From Acidobacteriota bacterium (GTDB lineage Bacteria > Acidobacteriota > Thermoanaerobaculia > Gp7-AA8), in assembly GCA_016184115.1 (NCBI GenBank), contig JACPDH010000084.1:1-44993 (forward strand): a stretch of 44,993 nucleotides of DNA. The letters are read 5' to 3'. Below, in pieces: positions 10,468 through 19,011 of the stretch (positions are counted from its first letter, which is position 1; every line of letters starts with the position of its first letter). The position numbers and the translations under genes were made by a program. The notes beneath the pieces are model-generated. The model was not told where the DNA came from. It was given only the letters and a program-made list of their open reading frames with translations, and made no database searches.

Positions 10468-11213
10468 AGAGTGCGACTCGACCTTCGCGGATCGGCGCCC
10501 TGGCGCTGATCGTGCTGCTGGCGGGCGCGACGCGTTGTGCCTCGTGGCGGCAGGAGGTGAAGCCGCTCCCGGCGTTGGTTGCCGCGAGTCGTGACTCGGC
10601 GTGGGACGAACTGCTTCGGCTCCGTCGCGCTGCGCCTCGACTTGCGAGCTACGCATCGATACGCGTCGAGACCGGAAAGTCGAAGCAGAGCTTCAAGGCC
10701 ACGATCGCCACTGACGAACGCGGACGCCTTCGCGTAGACGCATTCAGCCCGATGGGTACCGCGGCGTTCACGCTCTACGTGGACGGCGACGAGGCGACGA
10801 TGGTCGACCATGTGAACCGCACCTGGTGGAAGGGGCCGTTTCCCGTCGCCGCAAAATCGCTCGGCCTTCCCGACTCGTTAGGCGCTCACGCCGTTGTAAT
10901 GCTCGCGTTCGGGCTTCCAGCGTGGTCGCTCGAATCGAAGTCGCGCGACGGAGCCGCTAGCCAGAACGGAGTGAGCTACGTCGTTCAGCGCGAAGGTCTC
11001 GAGGAAGCAGAAGGGAACGGATGGCGGGCGAGGTTCGAACCTGCATCCTACCCGGCGAGCAGGGTGACGATCTCCACGGCCGACGGCAGTCGGGCCATGA
11101 CCGTTCGGCATCTCGAGGCGGGCGAGGCGAGCAGAGACGTCAAACCGCCGAGAATCGAGCCGTCGTATCGCTGTTGCGTCGAGCCGGTCGGGTGGGGTCA
11201 CACCGAAAGATGA
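10464..11213 (+). CDS. LolB/LolA-like outer-membrane lipoprotein sorting factor
   Basis: This 249-residue protein has a hydrophobic N-terminus ending near Cys26 (AGATRCAS), followed by the arrangement seen in LolB-like proteins: YASIRVETGKSKQSFKATI, then a DAFSPMGTAAFTLYVDG strand and a MVDHVNRTWW segment. The lipobox is imperfect, with Arg just before the Cys, so lipidation is uncertain. It starts at a GTG that overlaps the TPR gene stop and is followed by ispE, the classic lolB-ispE neighbourhood. Its last eight residues (from about GWGHTER) are encoded by the first copy of the repeat described at 11191, so the natural C-terminus may have been altered by repeat insertion. Confidence 0.6.
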   Translation: MKSATRPSRIGALALIVLLAGATRCASWRQEVKPLPALVAASRDSAWDELLRLRRAAPRLASYASIRVETGKSKQSFKATIATDERGRLRVDAFSPMGTAAFTLYVDGDEATMVDHVNRTWWKGPFPVAAKSLGLPDSLGAHAVVMLAFGLPAWSLESKSRDGAASQNGVSYVVQREGLEEAEGNGWRARFEPASYPASRVTISTADGSRAMTVRHLEAGEASRDVKPPRIEPSYRCCVEPVGWGHTER

Positions 11214-11309
11214 AAGTTTTTGGGGTCAGGGGGTGGGGTCACACCGAAAGTTGAAAGTTTTCGGCGGAGAATCCTTCTGCTGAAAACTTTCAACTTTCGG
11301 TGTGACCCC
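11191..11309. repeat. Direct repeat plus perfect 28-bp inverted repeat
   Basis: Two near-identical direct copies (11191-11221 and 11232-11262, starting GGTGGGGTCACACCGAAAG) are followed by an inverted copy at 11282-11309. The second direct copy and the inverted copy form a perfect 28-bp stem with a 19-nt loop. Within the arm the units CGAAAGT and TGAAAGT keep a 7-nt period. A run of C residues and a second GGTCAG/CTGACC pair flank it. It sits between the lolB-like gene and ispE; it may be a REP/BIME-type element or a processed RNA hairpin. Confidence 0.85.
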
Positions 11310-11352
11310 CCCCCTGACCTTCCCCACTCATCCAAGTACAATTCGCGCGACG

Positions 11353-12225
11353 ATGCCGACAACTCCGATCGAGGTTCGCGCGCACGCGAAGATCAACTGG
11401 ATGCTGCGCGTCCTCGGTAAACGTTCCGACGGCTTTCACGAGCTCGAGACGATCTTCCAGTCCATCTCCCTGCACGACACGCTTCGCGTCTACCCGGGCG
11501 AGCCGCTTTCGCTGAGCTGCAATGAGCCGTCGATCCCGACGGACGCCTCGAATCTGGCCATGCGCGCGGCGGCTGCGATGATCGACCGGTTTGGTGCTCC
11601 CGCCTGCCGTATTGAGCTGGAGAAGCGAATCCCTGCGGGAGGAGGACTCGGCGGAGGCTCGTCTGACGCCGCCGCGACGTTTCGTGTGCTCGCACCACTC
11701 TGCCGGCGACCCCCGTCGCACGAGGAACTGGCTGATCTCGCGCTCGCACTCGGCTCCGACGTTCCGTTCTTCCTCGAGGAGGGGACTGCGTACGCGACGG
11801 GCCGCGGAGAGCGGCTCGTGCCGTTGCGCGCGCAGGAGAGGATCCCGTTGCTGTTGCTGTTGCCGGACGAGAAGGTCATGACGCCCGACGCCTACGCGCT
11901 TCTGAGGAGCGGGCGCGATGAAGGCCGGCTGCCGGAAGGGGACGCCGTGGGGCCAGATCGCTGCAAGACGGCTGCGCGCGGCTCGCTTCTCGATGACCCG
12001 TCAATCCTGATCAACGATCTCGAGGCGCCCGTTTTCGACAAGTTGCCTCGGCTCGAATCGCTCCTCGATGCGCTTCGAGCGACACACCCCGCGTGGGCAA
12101 GGATGTCGGGCTCGGGCTCGACGCTCGTTGGTGCGTTCCGCGATCACAAGGCGCGCGACGCGGCGGTCGGCACGTTCCGAGGGCTGGTCGAGACGGTGCT
12201 GGCGGAGACTGTGACCCTGGCGTGA
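11353..12225 (+). CDS. ispE: 4-diphosphocytidyl-2-C-methyl-D-erythritol kinase
   Basis: The 290-residue GHMP-family kinase phosphorylates CDP-methylerythritol in the non-mevalonate isoprenoid pathway. Motif 1 is VRAHAKINWMLRVLGKRSDGFH, with its core AKINWML conserved; motif 2 is the ATP-binding PAGGGLGGGSSDAAA near residues 93-107; motif 3 is RMSGSGSTLVGAF. GSDVPFFL and the early catalytic region are also conserved. The ATG at 11353 is used; the frame is open upstream, but that part lies in the repeat. It implies the MEP pathway supplies the prenyl synthase encoded near 21.6 kb. Confidence 0.95.
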   Translation: MPTTPIEVRAHAKINWMLRVLGKRSDGFHELETIFQSISLHDTLRVYPGEPLSLSCNEPSIPTDASNLAMRAAAAMIDRFGAPACRIELEKRIPAGGGLGGGSSDAAATFRVLAPLCRRPPSHEELADLALALGSDVPFFLEEGTAYATGRGERLVPLRAQERIPLLLLLPDEKVMTPDAYALLRSGRDEGRLPEGDAVGPDRCKTAARGSLLDDPSILINDLEAPVFDKLPRLESLLDALRATHPAWARMSGSGSTLVGAFRDHKARDAAVGTFRGLVETVLAETVTLA

Positions 12226-12265
12226 CCTCGACAAATCGCGCGCGAGAGGGCACTATTCGCCGCGA

Positions 12266-13330
12266 ATGAGACGCGCGCTCCTTGGCCTCACCCTCGCATC
12301 GCTTCCACTGATTGCCACCGCCGCTCCGCTCGAGCGGCTCACTCCGGTCACCGATTTTCTCGATCTCGGATCGATCCGCCCCGACCCGATCGAGTCGATC
12401 AGGCTCGAGCAGGGGCGCTGGAGCTGGTCGATCACGCAGAGCTACATGAATCAGTGGAGCCTGACGTGGCATCCGCATCGCGTTCACATCGACCGCGGGC
12501 TCGACCGCCAGCCGATCAGTGCGGACGAGTGGCGCTACATCGAGGAGGCGTTCCCCGAGGACGACGTCTACATGATCGACCTCGAGGGCTGGCGCACCGA
12601 CTTGACGCTCTCCTACGGCTTGCCCCACGGCATGACCCTCACCGCCGAGATTCCGTACGTGGACGTGGGCGGCGGGCCTAACTGGGACAGTATCGCCGAG
12701 GACTTTCACGCCACGGTCGACGAGAACAGGACCTTCGGCCGCGATACGTTTCCGAAGGGACAGTCGGTCTTCTACCTCCGCGCAAACGGCCGAACGACGT
12801 CAGTCCCCGATGCAAGCACGTCCGGGATTGGCGATGCCACCTTGTCTCTCTCGATGCCGATCGGCAACGTGGCAAAGGAGCAATCGCTGGTATTCGCGAT
12901 CCAGCCTCCCACTGGCGACGAGGAGACCGTGCTCGGGAGCGGCGGTTGGGATGCATCGCTCAGCTGGTATCGCAAGTGGCGAGGTGAGCGTCGCTCGTAT
13001 CTCGCGGGCGCTGGCTTTTCGTATCTCGATTCGTCCGGATCGATGATGGGCTTCGAGCGCTCGAACACCTATCACCTGCTTGGTGAAGTCACGCAGAGAG
13101 TCACGAAGAACGTCGATGTGAGGCTCGGGGTGCGCGCCGACTCGGCGACGCTTGCGGACGAACTCAGCGATTCCGACCTCGGAGATCCGGCGTTCTTCTG
13201 GCGGCTCGGAATGACGTACGACCTCCCGCGCGGTAATTCGCTCTATTTCGACATCGGCGAAGAGCTCGTTCCGCAGACTGGAACCGAAGCCGACTGGTCG
13301 GTCCACTTCGGTTTCTCGGCCGCGCGGTGA
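12266..13330 (+). CDS. DUF3187-type outer-membrane beta-barrel protein
   Basis: This 354-residue protein has a Sec signal peptide (MRRALLGLTLASLPLIATAA) followed by alternating amphipathic strands typical of a small beta-barrel, for example TDLTLSYGLPHGMTLTAEIP and the internal SGIGDATLSLSMPIG. The overall pattern fits DUF3187, a family of predicted outer-membrane proteins without known function. Unlike many barrels it does not end in an aromatic residue (the last residues are FSAAR). It begins 40 nt after ispE and may be cotranscribed with it. Role unknown. Confidence 0.65.
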   Translation: MRRALLGLTLASLPLIATAAPLERLTPVTDFLDLGSIRPDPIESIRLEQGRWSWSITQSYMNQWSLTWHPHRVHIDRGLDRQPISADEWRYIEEAFPEDDVYMIDLEGWRTDLTLSYGLPHGMTLTAEIPYVDVGGGPNWDSIAEDFHATVDENRTFGRDTFPKGQSVFYLRANGRTTSVPDASTSGIGDATLSLSMPIGNVAKEQSLVFAIQPPTGDEETVLGSGGWDASLSWYRKWRGERRSYLAGAGFSYLDSSGSMMGFERSNTYHLLGEVTQRVTKNVDVRLGVRADSATLADELSDSDLGDPAFFWRLGMTYDLPRGNSLYFDIGEELVPQTGTEADWSVHFGFSAAR

Positions 13331-13422
13331 CGCCGGCTTCTGGTCGAGAGCGATAGCGTGCAGTTCGGTCGGCGAGCGCGCCCGTTCGCAATCGCAGCGT
13401 GGCGTTTCGCGTCTCTTTCACC

Positions 13423-14007
13423 ATGAGGACGGTGCTGGCGGTTGCCGCGGCGGTGTTGCTTTTGGCTGCAGCTGCCTTCTCGTGGCGTAACCGCACGCAA
13501 CCCGAGCTGCTCCCTCGCGACGGCGCGCGGCTCGAGATTGCGTACTTCGCCGGCGGCTGCTTCTGGTGCATGGAGCCGGAGTTCGACCACCTTCCCGGCG
13601 TCGTCCATGTGAGGGCAGGGTACGCCGGAGTGGGAGACGAGCGTCGCGAGACGGTGGAGATCTGGTTCGATCCCGCGAGCACCTCGTACGCGCTGCTTCT
13701 CGACCACTTCTGGCGAAGCGTCGACCCCGTCGACGACGGGGGTCAGTTCTGCGATCGGGGACGCAATTACACCAGTGCGATCTACACGCGCGACGAGCGC
13801 CAGGCTCGAAGCGCTGCGGAGTCCCGGCTCTCGATCGAGAGAGGTCTCGGCGCCCGCGTGTCGACGGTGGTCGTTCCATACGACACCTTCGAGCCAGCTG
13901 CTGAGGACGACCAGAACTATTACCGCAAGCACCCGGTCCGCTATGCGTTCTACAGGCTCAATTGCGAACGCGACTCTCGGCTCGCCCAAGTTTGGAGCGA
14001 GAGATGA
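13423..14007 (+). CDS. msrA: Peptide-methionine (S)-S-oxide reductase, exported
   Basis: The 194-residue protein has an N-terminal hydrophobic signal anchor followed by an MsrA domain that repairs methionine S-sulfoxide. The catalytic motif AGGCFWCMEP is intact, as are the later DRGRNYTSAIY segment with the family Asp and Tyr. The region between GYAG and the strand ETVEIWFDP is about a dozen residues shorter than in typical MsrA and lacks the usual G-x-x-x-x-P-T-Y-E-x-V stretch and its Tyr, while the Glu seems retained. The export signal suggests repair of periplasmic proteins. The downstream gene starts within its stop codon (ATGA). Confidence 0.88.
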   Translation: MRTVLAVAAAVLLLAAAAFSWRNRTQPELLPRDGARLEIAYFAGGCFWCMEPEFDHLPGVVHVRAGYAGVGDERRETVEIWFDPASTSYALLLDHFWRSVDPVDDGGQFCDRGRNYTSAIYTRDERQARSAAESRLSIERGLGARVSTVVVPYDTFEPAAEDDQNYYRKHPVRYAFYRLNCERDSRLAQVWSER

Positions 14008-14279
14008 ATCGTCCCAGCCGAGGCTTTCGCGCGTCGCTCGTTGGGGTGGCGCTGACGCTTCTGGCCTGGGTCGGGCCGTGGTCGTGGCCGGCGTGGCCCG
14101 CGCTGCTCGCGATTCGCATTGCATTTCCTCCGGAGCGATCGTTCGCTGCGCTGCCGTTCGCCTGGAGAGGTGCGATCGTCGTGGCAGTCATCGCGCTCAA
14201 CGTGGCGGCGTGGGCTGCGACGTGGCTCGCCGTCGCTACCTTCGCCGCACGACGTGCGCCGCGTCTTGATCGCTCGTAG
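14004..14279 (+). CDS. Small membrane protein coupled to msrA
   Basis: This 91-residue protein has two to three hydrophobic stretches (around SLVGVALTLLAWVGPWSW and GAIVVAVIALNVAAWAATWL) and basic ends. Its ATG overlaps the msrA stop codon as ATGA, which argues for translation coupled to msrA. I do not recognise a family. A membrane partner for the exported MsrA is a reasonable guess from position alone; I see no haem ligand pair or CXXC motif that would support electron delivery. Confidence 0.6.
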   Translation: MNRPSRGFRASLVGVALTLLAWVGPWSWPAWPALLAIRIAFPPERSFAALPFAWRGAIVVAVIALNVAAWAATWLAVATFAARRAPRLDRS

Positions 14280-14354
14280 TTTCGCGCCTTACAGTTGCGA
14301 ATCGCCTCGTCTGATGGCGAAGCCGCTCGGCGACGAAGCGCGAGCCGATGACGC

Positions 14355-14984
14355 CTAACCGATCTCTATCTGCTCCAGCTCGGTGAGCCAGAGCCTCGCC
14401 GCCTCGGGCGCCCAGACTCCAAGACCGCACTCGACGAGGCCTGCGCGACGAAGGCGGGCCCGGTACCACGCGGCGGGCCGGTCGTGCCAGCCTTCGAGAT
14501 CTCCCTCGGGGTCATCCTCACGAACGGCGGCGTCGATGTATGCGGCGCCCCCGACGAGCGCGACGAACGCGGGGAGCCCTCGGTCGATTTCCGTAGCGCT
14601 CAGATAGTGAAGGACATCGGTGCAGATCAGGAGATCGAAGCGGCGATCGCCAAGCGTTGCGAGGTCGCCAAAACTGCCGCGCTGGACGTTTCGCGATGCG
14701 CCATAGCGCTTGATCGCATAGTCGCTCGACTCGAGACCGAGGTAGCGGAGACGCGGGCGAATGCGAAGAAGCTCACCGCGCCAGCGCGCCTCTCCGCATC
14801 CTACGTCGAGTGCGGTGCGGACTGGCCGCCGAAGGACGTGATCGGCCGCGGCGACCGCGAGCGCGGCCTTGCGGCGAAGCTCCGCGCGATCGCGAACGCG
14901 ATGATCCTCGTCTCGATACCATCGGTCGAAATAGTCGCGGTCGTATTGCTTGCATGCCTCAGCAGTCGATCCTCGCTGCTTCAT
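14355..14984 (-). CDS. Class I SAM-dependent methyltransferase
   Basis: The 209-residue protein has the Rossmann-type SAM-binding motif ALDVGCGEARWRGEL (glycine loop), an acidic residue after the next strand (YLGLESSDYAIK), and motif IV DLLICTDVLHYL. An N-terminal Tyr/Asp-rich segment (YDRDYFDRWYRD) resembles small-molecule or protein methyltransferases. The substrate is not predictable. Its ATG overlaps the stop codon of the upstream flavoprotein-like gene (ATGA on this strand), so the two form one unit. Confidence 0.8.
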   Translation of the reverse strand: MKQRGSTAEACKQYDRDYFDRWYRDEDHRVRDRAELRRKAALAVAAADHVLRRPVRTALDVGCGEARWRGELLRIRPRLRYLGLESSDYAIKRYGASRNVQRGSFGDLATLGDRRFDLLICTDVLHYLSATEIDRGLPAFVALVGGAAYIDAAVREDDPEGDLEGWHDRPAAWYRARLRRAGLVECGLGVWAPEAARLWLTELEQIEIG

Positions 14985-15424
14985 GGTCTGATCGTTCCTT
15001 CGACGCGTCCCGTCTTGTCGTGCAACGCGATGCTGACGACGTGCAGCTCGCGATCTCCGCCGAGCGCCTCTTCGAGACGGCCGCGGCTCCTGGGGTCATC
15101 GATGAGTGTCGTTAGGCGCGTGGCGAGGAGGCCGGCCGCCTTCAGCGCGGCGATTCCGTCGAGCACCGCGGCGCGTCCCTGCGCGATCACGCTACGCCAC
15201 GAACCGAGATGCTCGACGCGGTCGATCTCGACGCATAGCTCGGGATTCGCGCGAAGCATCTCGAGCTTGAGTCCCTCGTAGCTGAAGCAGTGAAGCGTGC
15301 CGCCGGCATAGGCGTATGCCACCGGGACGACGTAAGTCCGTCCCCCGGAATGGCAGCCGAGCCGAGCCACGAATTCCGCAGCGATGAAGCGCTCGATCTC
15401 GTCGTCAGTCATGGGTGTCGACAT
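14981..15424 (-). CDS. Pyridoxamine 5'-phosphate oxidase-family (NimA-like) protein
   Basis: This protein of about 147 residues has the split-barrel FMN-binding pattern of small PNPOx-related proteins: an N-terminal helix MTDDEIERFIAAEFVARLGC, then YVVPVAYAYAGGTLHCFSYEGLKLEML, and VCVEIDR-like and SWRSVIAQGRAAVL strands. Relatives bind FMN, F420 or haem and often reduce small molecules. The start at 15424 is preferred because GGAGAG lies just upstream; an alternative ATG is at 15445. It is translationally coupled to the methyltransferase. Substrate unknown. Confidence 0.78.
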   Translation of the reverse strand: MSTPMTDDEIERFIAAEFVARLGCHSGGRTYVVPVAYAYAGGTLHCFSYEGLKLEMLRANPELCVEIDRVEHLGSWRSVIAQGRAAVLDGIAALKAAGLLATRLTTLIDDPRSRGRLEEALGGDRELHVVSIALHDKTGRVEGTIRP

Positions 15425-15822
15425 CGCACTCTCCAGACCGATCATACGACGACGGGGCCGTTGGATCGTCGTGGGAGCCGGACGAGTGGTGGTCGCGGAG
15501 CGCTCCGGCGCGTGAGATCACTTTGGCGAATACACATTCACGTGCATGCGCAGCCTGATGGCTGATTCTCGTTGATGCCCCTCGAGATGAAGCGACTGCG
15601 GCGCGCTCGCAAACACTTTTTGATACGATCGCGACTGAGGGGCGACGGGCGGGCAGGAGGGCACTCGATGCCTCACGCATCTCGTGCGAAGGCTCTGGTC
15701 CGGTCGACCGCCGTCCTGCGGACAGCGTTCATTCCGGTTCTCACCATCGCGCGACGCGGAGGAGCGGTGTGAAATGGCCTTACGCAGCGACGTAACGTAC
15801 GAATTACGAGGCGCGGGAAACG
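15425..15822. other. Gap with no convincing gene
   Basis: About 400 nt separate the divergent flavoprotein-like and ABC ATPase genes. A short frame at 15572-15772 is Arg-rich, with no family pattern and no good ribosome-binding site; I do not accept it as a gene. Promoters for both flanking genes must lie here, but I found no clear -35/-10 pair. Confidence 0.5.
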
Positions 15823-16917
<1,095 letters not shown>

Positions 16918-16947
16918 ACACACCCGTCACGCAGACACCCGCCGGAA

Positions 16948-19011
16948 TCACTCTTCCGCCTTCTCGCGGTGCGCGTCCCACCAGAGACCTGCACAGAGGA
17001 TCATGAAGGCCCCGAGCCCCATCCAGTTGTGCCACGACTCCAGCCACGGCCCCGCGAGCTTCGTAAGATCAGGAACAATGGTCGTCTTTGTCGAGTCTTC
17101 GATGAAGCGTAATAGGGCAGAGAAGACGCCGATCAATGCGCCTCCCGCGATGAAGCCCGATGCGATGAGCGTTCCCTTCTCGTGCCGCGCCTTGACCAGG
17201 GCCTCATCCTTCGACGACTTTTGAATGAACCACGCAATCGCCGCGCCGAGAACGAGCGGAGAGTTGAGGTCCATCGGCAGGTACATTCCCATCGCGAAGG
17301 CGAGCGCTGAGACTCCGCACATCGACACGACGACGGCGAAGACGGCGCCGAGCGCGTAGAGGAACCAGGGCGCGCCCGCGTCGCCCATCACGCCGCGCAG
17401 CACTGCCGCCATTGCGTTGGGTTGCGGCGCTGGCAGCGCGTGTGGGTGATCCGGCCCCGGAGTAAAGCCATACACTTTTGACATGAGCAGGATGACCGCG
17501 GTCGTCGCGAACGACGCCGCTATCGCGCCAACGATGTTGCTGATCTCGATCTGCCTAGGCGTAGCGCCGAGCCAGTAGCCGATCTTGTATTGCGTCACGA
17601 GCGAGCCGGCCATCGACAGCGCCGTGCAGACGACGCCGCCGATGAGCAGGACCTGCAGCATGCCGGAGTCGCCCGAGAGGCCCATGGCCGAAAGCGCGAC
17701 CGCGGTGATGATGAGGGTCGTCAGCGTCATGCCGGAGATCGGCGTAATCGAGATCATCGCAATCGCCCACGCCGAGACGGCCGCGAAGAGGAATGCGATG
17801 ACGAGTGTCATCAACGTCGACATCCCCGCCATCCCCGTCGCGCCTTCCGATCCCGCAAGCACCGAGAACCTGAAGTAGGCGAAGATCGCCACCGCCAGAA
17901 CCGCGATGCCAACTAGGTTGAACGACATCGGGAGCGCGTGATCGGTTCTGACGGAGCTCGTCTCCACGTGCTCCTTGCGCATGAGACGGCCGAGCTCTCC
18001 CATCGCCTGACGCGTCGCCTGGACGATGACCGGCGACATGCGCAGGATCGAAAGGATGCCTGCGGCGAAGATGCCGCCGATGCCGATCGGCCTCACGTAA
18101 TCGAAGAAGATGTCCGCAGCCGCCATCTGCGACAGAGGAACCCCTCCATCGGTGAGCGGTACTGTCATGTAGCCGCCAAGATGCGCGAAGAGAGGAACGA
18201 GGACGAGGTACGACACCATCGATCCCGCGAGGATGATTGCCGCGTAGTCAATCCCCATGATGTAGCCGAGGCCGAGCACCGCGGCCGAGGTGTTCATCGC
18301 GAAGACCGCCTTGTACTTCTCGTTGAATCCCCTGATCGCATCGATCGAATTCGTCGAAAAAGTCTCAGCCCATGCGCGCATCGACGGTCCGACGAAGTCG
18401 AAGAACGCCGCGATGATCGCGCTGTAGCTGAGGACGATCGCGCTCCGTCCGCCGCGCTTGCCCGCCATCAGGATCTCGGTCGTCGCGCGCGCCTCGGGGT
18501 AGGGGAGCTTGCCGTGGAGATCGCGAACGAAGTAGCGGCGGAACGGCGCGAGAAAGAAGACACCGAGGATTGCGCCGAGTAGCGGCACGAGGAAGATCTG
18601 GAAGAACGACGAGCGCCCCTCGAGCCCCAGGATGTAGATCGCCGGCATCGTGAAGACCGAGCCGCCGGCGACGATGCCGGACGTTGCACCGATCGCGAGG
18701 ACGTTCACGTTCTCGAGCAGCGTCGACGCACGCGACTTCATGAACTTCACCGCGAAGACGGAGAAGCCGACCGCGAGGATCGAGATCGGGATCGCCGACT
18801 CGATGCCCTGTCCGAGCTTGAGCGCGATATACGTCGCGGCCGCGGAGAAGATGAGCGACCAGAAGAAGCCTTGTGCGACCGACCTGGGAGTGACCTCGGG
18901 GGGCGCCTGCTCGGGTGGGATGACCGGGACGTACGTCTCACCCGCGGCGAGCTCGCGGAACGCGTTCGAAGGCAGCCGGACGTCGGCGTCGTTGATGGGT
19001 TGTTCGCTCAC
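16948..19011 (-). CDS. OPT-family oligopeptide transporter
   Basis: The 687-residue integral membrane protein has some 14-16 hydrophobic segments and the features of the OPT superfamily: an early conserved region (GIESAIPISILAVGFSVF), GTVAGGSVFTMPAIYIL-like helices, and GKLPYPEARATTEILMAGK. OPT proteins import di- to hexapeptides or metal chelates by proton symport. It starts with GTG overlapping the stop codon of the upstream M1 peptidase gene (GTGA), so the pair looks like a peptide uptake-and-breakdown unit. Substrate assignment rests on family and neighbour. Confidence 0.92.
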   Translation of the reverse strand: MSEQPINDADVRLPSNAFRELAAGETYVPVIPPEQAPPEVTPRSVAQGFFWSLIFSAAATYIALKLGQGIESAIPISILAVGFSVFAVKFMKSRASTLLENVNVLAIGATSGIVAGGSVFTMPAIYILGLEGRSSFFQIFLVPLLGAILGVFFLAPFRRYFVRDLHGKLPYPEARATTEILMAGKRGGRSAIVLSYSAIIAAFFDFVGPSMRAWAETFSTNSIDAIRGFNEKYKAVFAMNTSAAVLGLGYIMGIDYAAIILAGSMVSYLVLVPLFAHLGGYMTVPLTDGGVPLSQMAAADIFFDYVRPIGIGGIFAAGILSILRMSPVIVQATRQAMGELGRLMRKEHVETSSVRTDHALPMSFNLVGIAVLAVAIFAYFRFSVLAGSEGATGMAGMSTLMTLVIAFLFAAVSAWAIAMISITPISGMTLTTLIITAVALSAMGLSGDSGMLQVLLIGGVVCTALSMAGSLVTQYKIGYWLGATPRQIEISNIVGAIAASFATTAVILLMSKVYGFTPGPDHPHALPAPQPNAMAAVLRGVMGDAGAPWFLYALGAVFAVVVSMCGVSALAFAMGMYLPMDLNSPLVLGAAIAWFIQKSSKDEALVKARHEKGTLIASGFIAGGALIGVFSALLRFIEDSTKTTIVPDLTKLAGPWLESWHNWMGLGAFMILCAGLWWDAHREKAEE

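Noticed and set aside
10464-11213. Calling the lolB-like gene a firm LolB
   Set aside because: Context and fold pattern fit, but the lipobox is imperfect and the C-terminus is repeat-derived, so only a family-level call is made.
15572-15772. Possible 66-residue gene between the divergent operons
   Set aside because: Arg-rich, no family pattern, no Shine-Dalgarno sequence; typical of chance frames in GC-rich DNA.
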